From a virus, in the IMG/VR virus record IMGVR_UViG_3300032132_000010, positions 1 through 50,683 of that record: a stretch of 50,683 nt of DNA, one strand, 5' to 3'. This document shows positions 7,427 through 14,154 of the stretch, in pieces (the first letter of the stretch is position 1; each line of letters opens with the position of its first letter). The translations under genes and the position numbers were made by a program. Below the pieces are notes generated by a model. The model did no database searches. It saw only the letters and a list, made by a program, of their open reading frames with translations, and had not been told where the DNA came from.

Positions 7427-7879
7427 ATGGCAGACATCGAGCCCACCAAAGACAAGGCGACCGCTTACGGCGCGTCCCTGACCACCTCCCACGTCGTTGG
7501 CACGGCGGCGGGCACCATCAACGGCGACTGGATCACGCCGCTGGCCGACATCGTGATCGTCGGCTACTGCGTCGAGTACACCGAGGTCGATGGCACGTCC
7601 CTCGCGGACGCGGACATCACGTTCCAGTGCAAGTACGGCGACGTGGCCACGGTGTTCGACATCTGCGACCAGGCGGGCACCCCGCTGACGTTCACCGAGG
7701 CGACCAGCGGCATCAAGGAGTTCCGCTCCTTCGCTGGCATCACCGCGGGGATGGCGGCGGTCGACCTGCGCGGCATCAGCGCGATTCGCGCGACGGCCGC
7801 GACGACGGGCACGACCCACGCCGCGGGCGACGTGTGCAACGTGACGTTCATCGGTTACGAGCCGACCTGGACGCTCTGA
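7427..7879 (+). CDS. Beta-rich structural protein (paralogue of 33372 and 33833 products)
   Basis: A 150-residue protein with AAGGAGC ahead of its ATG. It is almost free of helices by composition and rich in Thr, Ala, Val and Gly. GDWITPL near residue 34 and an end resembling AIRATAA-x-TGT...FIG are shared with the two tandem proteins at 33372-34297, so all three form one family. Its position directly after the portal suggests a virion surface or decoration protein, or a fibre part. That function is inferred from position and composition. Confidence 0.6.
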   Translation: MADIEPTKDKATAYGASLTTSHVVGTAAGTINGDWITPLADIVIVGYCVEYTEVDGTSLADADITFQCKYGDVATVFDICDQAGTPLTFTEATSGIKEFRSFAGITAGMAAVDLRGISAIRATAATTGTTHAAGDVCNVTFIGYEPTWTL

Positions 7880-7894
7880 TCGGAGGTCCCCCGG

Positions 7895-8215
7895 ATGGCC
7901 GACGCTCCTGGGCCAGCGGTCAAGGTCGCGCACGGTTCCATCGCCACCGACCCGTCAGCGTTCACGCTGATCGTCGCGCATGGGACCGTGCTCGGCTGGG
8001 GCTTCGTGCACCTGGAGTCGAGCGTCGACGCGAGCTTTGAGGGCAGCTTCGATGGAACGAACATCGACTTCTACTGGTCCGAGGGAGCGCCGCCGCGCGA
8101 GTGGGGGCCGGACGAGATCGGCGCGGGCCGCCACCTCAACTTCTCGATCTACCTGCGCTACCTCAACGGCGAGTCGCCCAGCGCCGGCTTCGTCACAGCG
8201 GACGGGCTGATCTGA
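7895..8215 (+). CDS. Beta-rich structural protein
   Basis: A 106-residue protein with a strong CGGAGGT eleven bases before its ATG. The alternating hydrophobic pattern suggests a beta sandwich. The segment PPREWGPDEIGAGRH (about residues 65-79) resembles LPREWRLNEGRAD in the C-terminal domain of the protein at 8664. The two probably share a fold. A minor head, neck or fibre component is likely from position; no named family is recognised. Confidence 0.5.
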   Translation: MADAPGPAVKVAHGSIATDPSAFTLIVAHGTVLGWGFVHLESSVDASFEGSFDGTNIDFYWSEGAPPREWGPDEIGAGRHLNFSIYLRYLNGESPSAGFVTADGLI

Positions 8216-8216
8216 C

Positions 8217-8660
8217 ATGAGCAAGACCAACTACCTCGAGGAAGGCTGGCTCGACGCTTGGTACTTCGGCACCTCGCTCGGGAACATCACGCGCAACGCG
8301 GCCTCGCCGGATACCGAATGGTGGGTGACGCTGTTCACGGCCGACCCGACCGAGAGCGGCGTGTTCACCAACGAGGCCGGCTACGACAACTTCCTGCGCG
8401 AGTCGATCGACCGCGGGCCGGCGGCGGGTGACTTCAGCCGCACCGGCAGCATCCTGTCGAACGACAACGCGATCACGTTCAACACAGCGACGACCGACCC
8501 GACGAGCGAAACGGTGACGTACTGGGGCATCGTTGACGCCGAGACGCTGGGCACCGGCAACCTGATGATCTACGGCCAGCTGTCGGGCAGCGGGCTCGTC
8601 GTGTCATGGAACACGACGCCCAGCTTCGACGTCGGAGAGCTGACCTACGACGAGGACTGA
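8217..8660 (+). CDS. Putative tail/fibre-associated structural protein
   Basis: A 147-residue protein resembling small phage structural proteins with the pattern WxVxLFTADPTESG, NEAGYDNFLRES, a middle tract rich in Thr and Asn, then TYWGIVDAETLGTGNL. These are beta-sandwich proteins often found in head or tail regions. The ATG at 8217 follows the previous stop by one base and has no strong ribosome-binding site, so it may be translationally coupled. The precise role is unknown. Confidence 0.55.
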   Translation: MSKTNYLEEGWLDAWYFGTSLGNITRNAASPDTEWWVTLFTADPTESGVFTNEAGYDNFLRESIDRGPAAGDFSRTGSILSNDNAITFNTATTDPTSETVTYWGIVDAETLGTGNLMIYGQLSGSGLVVSWNTTPSFDVGELTYDED

Positions 8661-8663
8661 GCG

Positions 8664-9878
8664 GTGGTCGACCTCCAGACGATCCAGGTCGACGGCACGC
8701 GGCTCCACCAATGGAACGGGGTGAGTGGGTGCCCCGCAGCGCGACCGCACTTCTGCGTCGATGAGGGCCTCGGCAGCCCCGACGACAACAGCACCTACGT
8801 CTACTTCACCGACACGAACCTCTGGCTGGCGCTGTACCTGCCGACGCCGAACGATCCGGGCGGCACGTGGGGCTGGGAGATCCGGCTACGCGGCGGGAAG
8901 TTCGGCAGCGGTGTCGCGTCGTTCTCCGTGGACACGTACCTGGCGCAAGACGCCGTTGGCATCTCGGGGCCGCACAACGTCCTGTTCACCTCCGGCTACG
9001 ACACGACGACCATCTCGCTCGACCCCTCCGACATTGCAGGCGTCACCGACCTGTCCAAGCTGGAAATCTGGATGAAGACCGGGGCCGCGATCATCAGCGG
9101 CGCGCCGCAAGCGCGCCTGACGGCGGTCGAGCTTCGGCTTCCCGAGACGGGGCAGATGCAGGGCAGCGGGTCCGGCGTGGCGGTCTGCACGGGCGCGGTG
9201 CTCACCGCGTCGGGCGCACTCGAGACGGACGGCGCGAGCGGAGCCGCGGATACCGAGAGCCCGAAGGCGGTGCTGGTCGCCGCGGGTGCGATGGAGACGA
9301 TCGGCGCGAGCGGCCAGGCCGACACCGAGAGCCCGAAGGCCGTCCTGGGCGCGGCCGGCCACATGGAGACGACCGGCGCGAGCGGCGCGGCCGACACGGA
9401 GAGCCCCAAGGCCGTGCTCGGCGGGATCGGGAACCTGGAAACGGACGGCGCGCACGGCACCTCGGACACCGAGACGCCGAAGGCCGAGCTCGTCGCCGCG
9501 GGGCACATGACCGGCGCGTGTCACGGGCTGGGCACCGTGATCGGCATCGTGGACTCCGGCGTCGACAAGTGGCAGACCGTCGACCTGGACTTCAGCAACT
9601 TCAACCCGTGGCCGCTGTGGAACCAACTGCTCGTCGATCCGGGGCCGATCCTCTACCTCCGCATCTGGAACGGGACCGACGTCCTGCTCGACGGGCGCGT
9701 CGGCCGGGATGATGACGTCGACTTCTTCGTGCACCACTCCACGGGACTCCCGCGCGAGTGGCGATTGAACGAGGGACGCGCCGATGCTTGGATAGCCCTG
9801 CGGGGCGGCATCGGGATCCGCGGCAGCGGGTCCGGCCCGACCAGTGGACGGATCACCCTCGAGGCGCTGTACCAGTGA
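8664..9878 (+). CDS. Repeat-containing fibre-like structural protein
   Basis: A 404-residue protein in three parts. The N-terminal beta domain spans about residues 1-165. The middle (about 190-283) is four tandem 24-residue repeats with consensus GAS-GAADTESPKAVL-x-AAG-x-MET. The C-terminal beta domain (about 295-404) contains LPREWRLNEGRAD, shared with the protein at 7895. Repeats of this regular length usually make an extended shaft or a stack of small beta modules. A fibre or head-surface projection is likely, though receptor binding is only inferred. It starts at a GTG four bases after the previous gene. Confidence 0.6.
   Translation: MVDLQTIQVDGTRLHQWNGVSGCPAARPHFCVDEGLGSPDDNSTYVYFTDTNLWLALYLPTPNDPGGTWGWEIRLRGGKFGSGVASFSVDTYLAQDAVGISGPHNVLFTSGYDTTTISLDPSDIAGVTDLSKLEIWMKTGAAIISGAPQARLTAVELRLPETGQMQGSGSGVAVCTGAVLTASGALETDGASGAADTESPKAVLVAAGAMETIGASGQADTESPKAVLGAAGHMETTGASGAADTESPKAVLGGIGNLETDGAHGTSDTETPKAELVAAGHMTGACHGLGTVIGIVDSGVDKWQTVDLDFSNFNPWPLWNQLLVDPGPILYLRIWNGTDVLLDGRVGRDDDVDFFVHHSTGLPREWRLNEGRADAWIALRGGIGIRGSGSGPTSGRITLEALYQ
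9231..9512 (+). repeat. 72-bp in-frame tandem repeat (four units)
   Basis: Units start at 9231, 9303, 9375 and 9447, exactly 72 bases (24 codons) apart. The last is 66 bases long and more diverged (GAHGTSDTETPKAEL). A degenerate half unit precedes the first. Copy number could change by slippage or recombination without breaking the frame. Confidence 0.9.
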
Positions 9879-10270
9879 CCGGAGCCGTACCAGACGCGCT
9901 CGACGAGGCACAGCAAGAGCAGCTTGCTGCCGATGACGCATCCCGCGAGGAGCGATCCATCCTCGACTGGAGCGAGGTGCTGGCGCTGGAGTCGGGCGCG
10001 GGGTTGCGAGTGCTGGGGGAAATGCTCGATGCGTGTGGTCATGGCGGACAGATCCCGGTGCACGACGTCTACGGCCCCACGGCCGAGCTGATCGGCCGGC
10101 ACAACGTCGGCGTCGGCTTGTCCGAGACGATCGAGGCGATCGACCCGGCACTCCCGGCGCGGGCGCGCGCCGAGTTCAGGCGGCTGCCTCCGATCCCGAG
10201 TGGCACCGACCACGTTTCGCAGGCAGAAACCGCGGACACCGAGGGCGACGGGCCGCGTGACGGTGGGTAG
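9875..10270 (+). CDS. Bbp19-like phage protein
   Basis: A 131-residue protein. Residues 25-95 (ILDWSEVLALESGAGLRVLGEMLDACG ... GRHNVGVGLSETIEAIDP) match the pattern of the Bbp19-like family in Bordetella BPP-1 and many podoviruses: a helical domain with GLRVLxxxLxxCG, then a polar stretch, then the RxNVGxxL helix. It lies just before scaffold and capsid, as in that family, and its exact role is not established. It starts at a GTG overlapping the previous TGA. The Pro/Asp/Gly-rich tail overlaps the next gene. Confidence 0.65.
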   Translation: MTGAVPDALDEAQQEQLAADDASREERSILDWSEVLALESGAGLRVLGEMLDACGHGGQIPVHDVYGPTAELIGRHNVGVGLSETIEAIDPALPARARAEFRRLPPIPSGTDHVSQAETADTEGDGPRDGG

Positions 10271-10472
10271 TCGGCCGCCCCACACGACCAACCAAGCGGG
10301 GGGCTTTCAGCGCCTTCCCGACAGCGTGGACCCGCTCACGCATCGCATCTGGACGCGCATCGGACAGGTGTCCGAGCGGCACCACTGGGAGCGCGCGTGT
10401 CTCCGCGCGGGGTTGGATTCAGGGCTGCTGCTGAGAAAACTTGTGCGAGATCACTTGAAAACCATCAGGTGA
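10257..10472 (+). CDS. Small hypothetical protein before scaffold
   Basis: A 71-residue protein starting at a GTG inside the end of the preceding gene. The C-terminal two thirds (DPLTHRIWTRIGQVSERHHWERACLRAGLDSGLLLRKLVRDHL) looks like a compact helical bundle of basic character. Its last codons (Leu-Lys-Thr-Ile-Arg-stop) lie in the repeat shared with 5291-5329. The function is unknown. Confidence 0.55.
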   Translation: MTVGSRPPHTTNQAGGFQRLPDSVDPLTHRIWTRIGQVSERHHWERACLRAGLDSGLLLRKLVRDHLKTIR

Positions 10473-10492
10473 GACAGTTCGTTCTGCCGCCG
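10454..10492 (+). repeat. Copy 2 of the gene-end/leader repeat
   Basis: This copy matches 5291-5329 in CTTGAAAAC and in TGAGACAGTTCGTTCTGC, with the same seven-base gap and a trailing GCCG. It spans the end of one gene and the first 20 bases of the 51-base leader before the scaffold gene. Confidence 0.75.
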
Positions 10493-10523
10493 CAGGGCCG
10501 AGAGGGGTCCTGGGAGACAGACG

Positions 10524-11216
10524 ATGCCGCCCGAGCCGGATGCACTCGCTGGAGTCGAGCCCGCCGCAGCCGCGGCCGCACCTCCGGCAGCGCCCGCCGC
10601 TCCCGCTGATCCCGCCGCCGCGCCAGCCGCACCCGCGCGCGAAGACGCGCTCTCCGGCGTCTCGGTTCCCGCCGCGGACCCGCCGGCCGCGCCGGCCGCG
10701 CCGGCCGCGCCCGAAGGCGGACACGACTACTCCGGCCTCGCGCTGTCCGAGGGCTCCAAGCTCGACGACGCGGCGCTCGCGTCGGTCACCGAGTTCGCCA
10801 CCGAGCAGGGTTTGAGCCCCGACCAGGCCGCCGCGCAGCTGACGCGCGAGGAGGGCTTGGCGAAGGGCCGCGCCGACGCGATGGGCGAGGTCACGGACGG
10901 CTGGCTCGCGGACGCAAAGAAGGACCCCGAGATCGGTGGCTCCGACGCGAAGTTCGCAGAGACGGCGCAGAACGCGCTGTCCACGCTGACCAAGTTCTTC
11001 TCGCCCGACTTCATCGAAGGCATCCGCGAGCTGGGCTGGATCAACCACCCCGACTTCCTGCGTGGCCTGGACAAGATCGCCCGCGCCTCGGCCGAGCCGG
11101 CCGCGGTGCCTGCGGGCAAGCCGACCTTGCACGCCGGCCCGCAGACGAAGCAGCAGGAACGCGAAGCGAAGTACCCGAACAGCGCCGAGATGGACGCACA
11201 CCTCGACCCCGCTTGA
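10524..11216 (+). CDS. Head scaffolding protein
   Basis: A 230-residue protein directly upstream of the capsid gene. Residues 1-70 are an Ala/Pro-rich disordered tract. Residues 75-195 are predicted helical, with EFATEQGLSPDQAAAQLTREEGLAKGRADAM and a later NHPDFLRGLDKIARA segment typical of podovirus scaffolds. The C-terminus is basic (KQQEREAKYPNSAEMD). Scaffolds direct capsid assembly and leave or are degraded before packaging. GGGAGACAG lies before the ATG. Confidence 0.8.
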   Translation: MPPEPDALAGVEPAAAAAAPPAAPAAPADPAAAPAAPAREDALSGVSVPAADPPAAPAAPAAPEGGHDYSGLALSEGSKLDDAALASVTEFATEQGLSPDQAAAQLTREEGLAKGRADAMGEVTDGWLADAKKDPEIGGSDAKFAETAQNALSTLTKFFSPDFIEGIRELGWINHPDFLRGLDKIARASAEPAAVPAGKPTLHAGPQTKQQEREAKYPNSAEMDAHLDPA

Positions 11217-11239
11217 CCTCCCCCGGAAGGGAATGACCC

Positions 11240-12247
11240 ATGGCAAACGACAAGCTCTCGATCGTCGAGCTCACCCGGATGCAGGACGGGGCGACCGGCA
11301 AGTTCTACAAGATGGTCAACAAGCTGCGGCAGGAGAACGCGACCCTCCGCTACGGCTCCTGGCTCCCGACCAATATGCTGATGACGAACGTCACCAGCAT
11401 CATCGTGGGCGAGCCGAACGTCTACACGCGGCGCTTCAACAAGGGCACCGTCTCGAGCAAGGCGACGTTCGACACCATCGTCGACACCACGGCGCTGATC
11501 GAAGCCTACGCCACGACCGACGCGACGATGCTGCGCGTGTTCGGCAACGCGATGGGCATCCGCGACCGCCACAACCGCGCCTACCAGAGCGCGATGGGCA
11601 AGAAGGTCGCGGAGCTCCAGTTCTACGGCAACGAGACGGACGACGAGACGGAGTTCAACGGCCTGTTCACGCGGCCGTCGATGTCCGACATCGGGGACTA
11701 CTGCCTCGACGCGGGCGGCACCGACTCCGACCTCGGCTCCATCTGCGCGGTCACCTTCTCCGAGGACACCTGTCACTGGGCCTACCCGCGCAACACCACG
11801 GCGGGTCTGTTCCACGACGACATGGGCAAGATCCTCATCCAAGAGGCGGCCACGATGGGCGGCGGCAAGATCAGCTGCTTCGTCGATCAGTGGCAGTGGT
11901 TCTGCGGCCTCGTCCTCTGCGACGACCAGTACGCCGGCCGCATCGCCAACATCGACGTCTCGGACATGAAGGCGAACACCGGGGCGCAGGAGAGCACGGA
12001 CTACACGACCTACGTGCTCTACCTCCTGGACGAGCTCATCTCGCGCATCCCGAACCCGCAGGCCGGCCAGACCGTCCTGTTCATGCCGCGCGCCATCAAG
12101 AGCGGCCTGAACCGCATGGCGAAGATCAAGAGCATCCCCAACATCTTCAAGATGGAGGATGCCTTCGGCCGCGTCCTCGACCACTACCAGGGATACCCGA
12201 TGGAGATCGTCGATCAGATGACGATCACCGAGACACAGGTCACCTGA
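11240..12247 (+). CDS. Major capsid protein (Bbp17-like, HK97 fold)
   Basis: A 335-residue capsid protein of the BPP-1/Bbp17 type. Diagnostic stretches are IVELTRMQDGATGKFYKMVNKLRQEN, LPTNMLMTNVTSIIVGEPNVYTRRFNKGTVSSKATFDTIVDTT, and GKKVAELQFYGNETDDETEFNGL, which is the family's LFYGN...FNGL segment. The C-terminus ends FGRVLDHYQGYPMEIVDQMTITE. The family assembles the icosahedral shell. GGAAGGG lies nine bases before the ATG. The genes on either side (scaffold and Bbp16-like) support the call. Confidence 0.9.
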   Translation: MANDKLSIVELTRMQDGATGKFYKMVNKLRQENATLRYGSWLPTNMLMTNVTSIIVGEPNVYTRRFNKGTVSSKATFDTIVDTTALIEAYATTDATMLRVFGNAMGIRDRHNRAYQSAMGKKVAELQFYGNETDDETEFNGLFTRPSMSDIGDYCLDAGGTDSDLGSICAVTFSEDTCHWAYPRNTTAGLFHDDMGKILIQEAATMGGGKISCFVDQWQWFCGLVLCDDQYAGRIANIDVSDMKANTGAQESTDYTTYVLYLLDELISRIPNPQAGQTVLFMPRAIKSGLNRMAKIKSIPNIFKMEDAFGRVLDHYQGYPMEIVDQMTITETQVT

Positions 12248-12288
12248 TCGGCCCGAACCTCACGCCCCACTGAACGGAAGGACCCGAC

Positions 12289-12747
12289 ATGGGACTCCAG
12301 GACAACGACTACCTCCTCTCCGACGAGCAAGCGGTTGGGGCAACGGCCATCTCGACCGTCGTGCCGGACATGGGTCCGCTCACGGCCGGCAACACGGGCG
12401 TCAACCTCGGCGCGCTGGCCGACCTGTGGATCCGCATCGTCGTGCGCGGGACCGTCGCGTCCGGCGGCGGCTCGGCCACGGTGACCTTCACCGTCGAGAC
12501 GGACGACAACGTAGGGCTTTCGTCGGCCGCCACGGCGCTGACGACCGCCGCGATCGCGCAGGCCACGCTGGTCGACAACTACGTGGTCATGAGCCAGGCG
12601 CTCCCCGACTTCGCGTGGCAGCAGTTCGTCGGCGTCCGCTACACCGTGGCGTCCGGCCCGCTGACCGGGGACAGCGCGTTCAGCGCCTACATCGGGACGC
12701 AGCCGTTCGTCATGAAGCAGCACCCGAACGACCTCGACTTCGAGTAA
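12289..12747 (+). CDS. Bbp16-like capsid-associated protein
   Basis: A 152-residue beta-rich protein immediately after the capsid gene, matching the Bbp16 pattern. The N-terminal DNDYLLSDEQAV is followed by a short loop, then LWIRIVVRGTVASGGGSATVTFTVET, then SQALPDFAWQQFVGVRYTVASGP and a final GTQPFV. In BPP-1 relatives these are capsid cement or stabilising proteins. AACGGAAGG lies before the ATG. Confidence rests on both position and pattern. Confidence 0.7.
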   Translation: MGLQDNDYLLSDEQAVGATAISTVVPDMGPLTAGNTGVNLGALADLWIRIVVRGTVASGGGSATVTFTVETDDNVGLSSAATALTTAAIAQATLVDNYVVMSQALPDFAWQQFVGVRYTVASGPLTGDSAFSAYIGTQPFVMKQHPNDLDFE

Positions 12748-12768
12748 CCCCCCAGCCGAAGGGCACCC

Positions 12769-13464
12769 ATGGCGACGAAGAAGAAGACGACCCCGCTGGC
12801 CGCCGACAAGCGGCCGCAGAAGGGGCCGGCCAAGTCGTCCGACGAGGCGCGCGGCACGGAGGAGGCCGAGCGCAAGGCCGCGGCGAAGGCCGAGGCCAAC
12901 GCGCGGCGCACTCCGGTTCCGACCGAGGCCGCCACCACGCCCGAGCAGCCCGAGGACACCGATCCTCGCTCGCTGAAAGAGCAGGCCGCGGACGCCGCGG
13001 AGTACGCCGCGGAGCACGGCGTCAGGATGCGCGTCAACAAGGGGCACATGATCATGCACCCGAAGCATCGGGTGATGGACAAGCAGGGCAACTTCCTGCG
13101 GACGATGCACGGCAAGCACAAGGCCGGCGAGACGCTGGTGTGGCAGGGACCGCTCGGTGGAGCGCCCAAGGCCGCCACGCCGGTCGACGCGGACAACCAC
13201 GTCGACGCGGGCATGGTCGAGGCCATCCGCCTGGCGCGCATCAAGTACGAGGGCAAGAAGCGGGCCGACGCTCGCCTCAAGGCGGCCGGGTTCCAGACCG
13301 CGGCCGAGATCGAAGCCGAGATGGTGGACGACCTCCGCGAGAAGATCCGCAAGGAGGAAGGCCCGCGCATCCGTGCGGAGATGGAGAAGGAGCTCGCGGA
13401 TCAGGTCGAGGCAGAGGAAGCTGAAGTGGACGAGGACATGGAGACGGCCGACCAGGACGGCTGA
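12769..13464 (+). CDS. Charged hypothetical structural-region protein
   Basis: A 231-residue protein. Residues 1-60 are a Lys/Ala/Glu-rich, probably disordered tail. Residues 80-125 form a compact beta-like region (VRMRVNKGHMIMHPKHRVMDKQGNFLRTMH). The C-terminus (about 150-231) is a long charged helix. Similar proteins occur between capsid and tail-tube genes in podoviruses. The function is unknown. GAAGGGCACCC precedes the ATG. Confidence 0.55.
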   Translation: MATKKKTTPLAADKRPQKGPAKSSDEARGTEEAERKAAAKAEANARRTPVPTEAATTPEQPEDTDPRSLKEQAADAAEYAAEHGVRMRVNKGHMIMHPKHRVMDKQGNFLRTMHGKHKAGETLVWQGPLGGAPKAATPVDADNHVDAGMVEAIRLARIKYEGKKRADARLKAAGFQTAAEIEAEMVDDLREKIRKEEGPRIRAEMEKELADQVEAEEAEVDEDMETADQDG

Positions 13465-13504
13465 CACCCACTCGTCCGGCCGGCGTCAAGGTGTGAGGTA
13501 GCCG

Positions 13505-14152
13505 GTGGCGCTCGACGAAATCTCGATCTGCAACATGGCCCTGACGAACATCCGCGTCAGCAGGCAGCTGGCGACGGGTGACGGCACGATCGCGGGCACC
13601 GCGGACACGTCGACCTACGCCACGATCCTCCAGCTGTGGTACCCGAAGGCGCGGGACCTGCTCGTCTCCATGTACGACTGGGCGTTCTGCCGCGCCTACG
13701 TGGCGCTCGTCGAGGCGTCAGACGGCACGGGCAAGCTGTGGATCAACGAGTGGGACCACAGCTACACCTACCCGGCCAGCTGCGCCAAGGTGCGCCGGTT
13801 CGTGGACGACCTCGGGGAGAAGAACCCGATGCCGTGGAAGTTCGTCGTCCGCAACGACGGCGCGGTCAAGGTGCTCCTGAGCGACGTCGACACGGCCAGC
13901 GCGAACGTGGAATACACGCTCGAGCAGGCGGCGACGGACGTCGACCTGTTCCCGATCGGGTTCGACGTGTGCCTGTCGTACCTGCTGGCCGGCTTCATCC
14001 TCCCGACGCTCTCCAAGGCCACGGGCAAGGAGAAGCACAAGCTCGACCTCTCGGACATGGCGAATCACTGGTTCGGTGAGGCGGTGCGCCAGGACGCGGC
14101 CGAGGAGGTGGCGCGGGACGATCCCGACAGCGACTACCAGACGGATCGGTAG
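13505..14152 (+). CDS. Tail tubular protein A (head-tail adaptor, T7 gp11-like)
   Basis: A 215-residue adaptor of normal length, starting at a GTG. The signature is the opening ICNMALTNI, followed by LWYPKARDLLVSMYDWAFCRAYVALVE (helix, FDWxFA-like turn). A central beta domain follows, then a C-terminal helical bundle with YLLAGFILPTLSK. It binds the portal ring and connects to tail tubular protein B, encoded next. Its stop is two bases before the next start. Confidence 0.82.
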   Translation: MALDEISICNMALTNIRVSRQLATGDGTIAGTADTSTYATILQLWYPKARDLLVSMYDWAFCRAYVALVEASDGTGKLWINEWDHSYTYPASCAKVRRFVDDLGEKNPMPWKFVVRNDGAVKVLLSDVDTASANVEYTLEQAATDVDLFPIGFDVCLSYLLAGFILPTLSKATGKEKHKLDLSDMANHWFGEAVRQDAAEEVARDDPDSDYQTDR

Positions 14153-14154
14153 CG

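Noticed and set aside
11240-14152. A diversity-generating retroelement, as in BPP-1
   Set aside because: The capsid region resembles that group, but no reverse transcriptase motif or template/variable repeat pair is visible.
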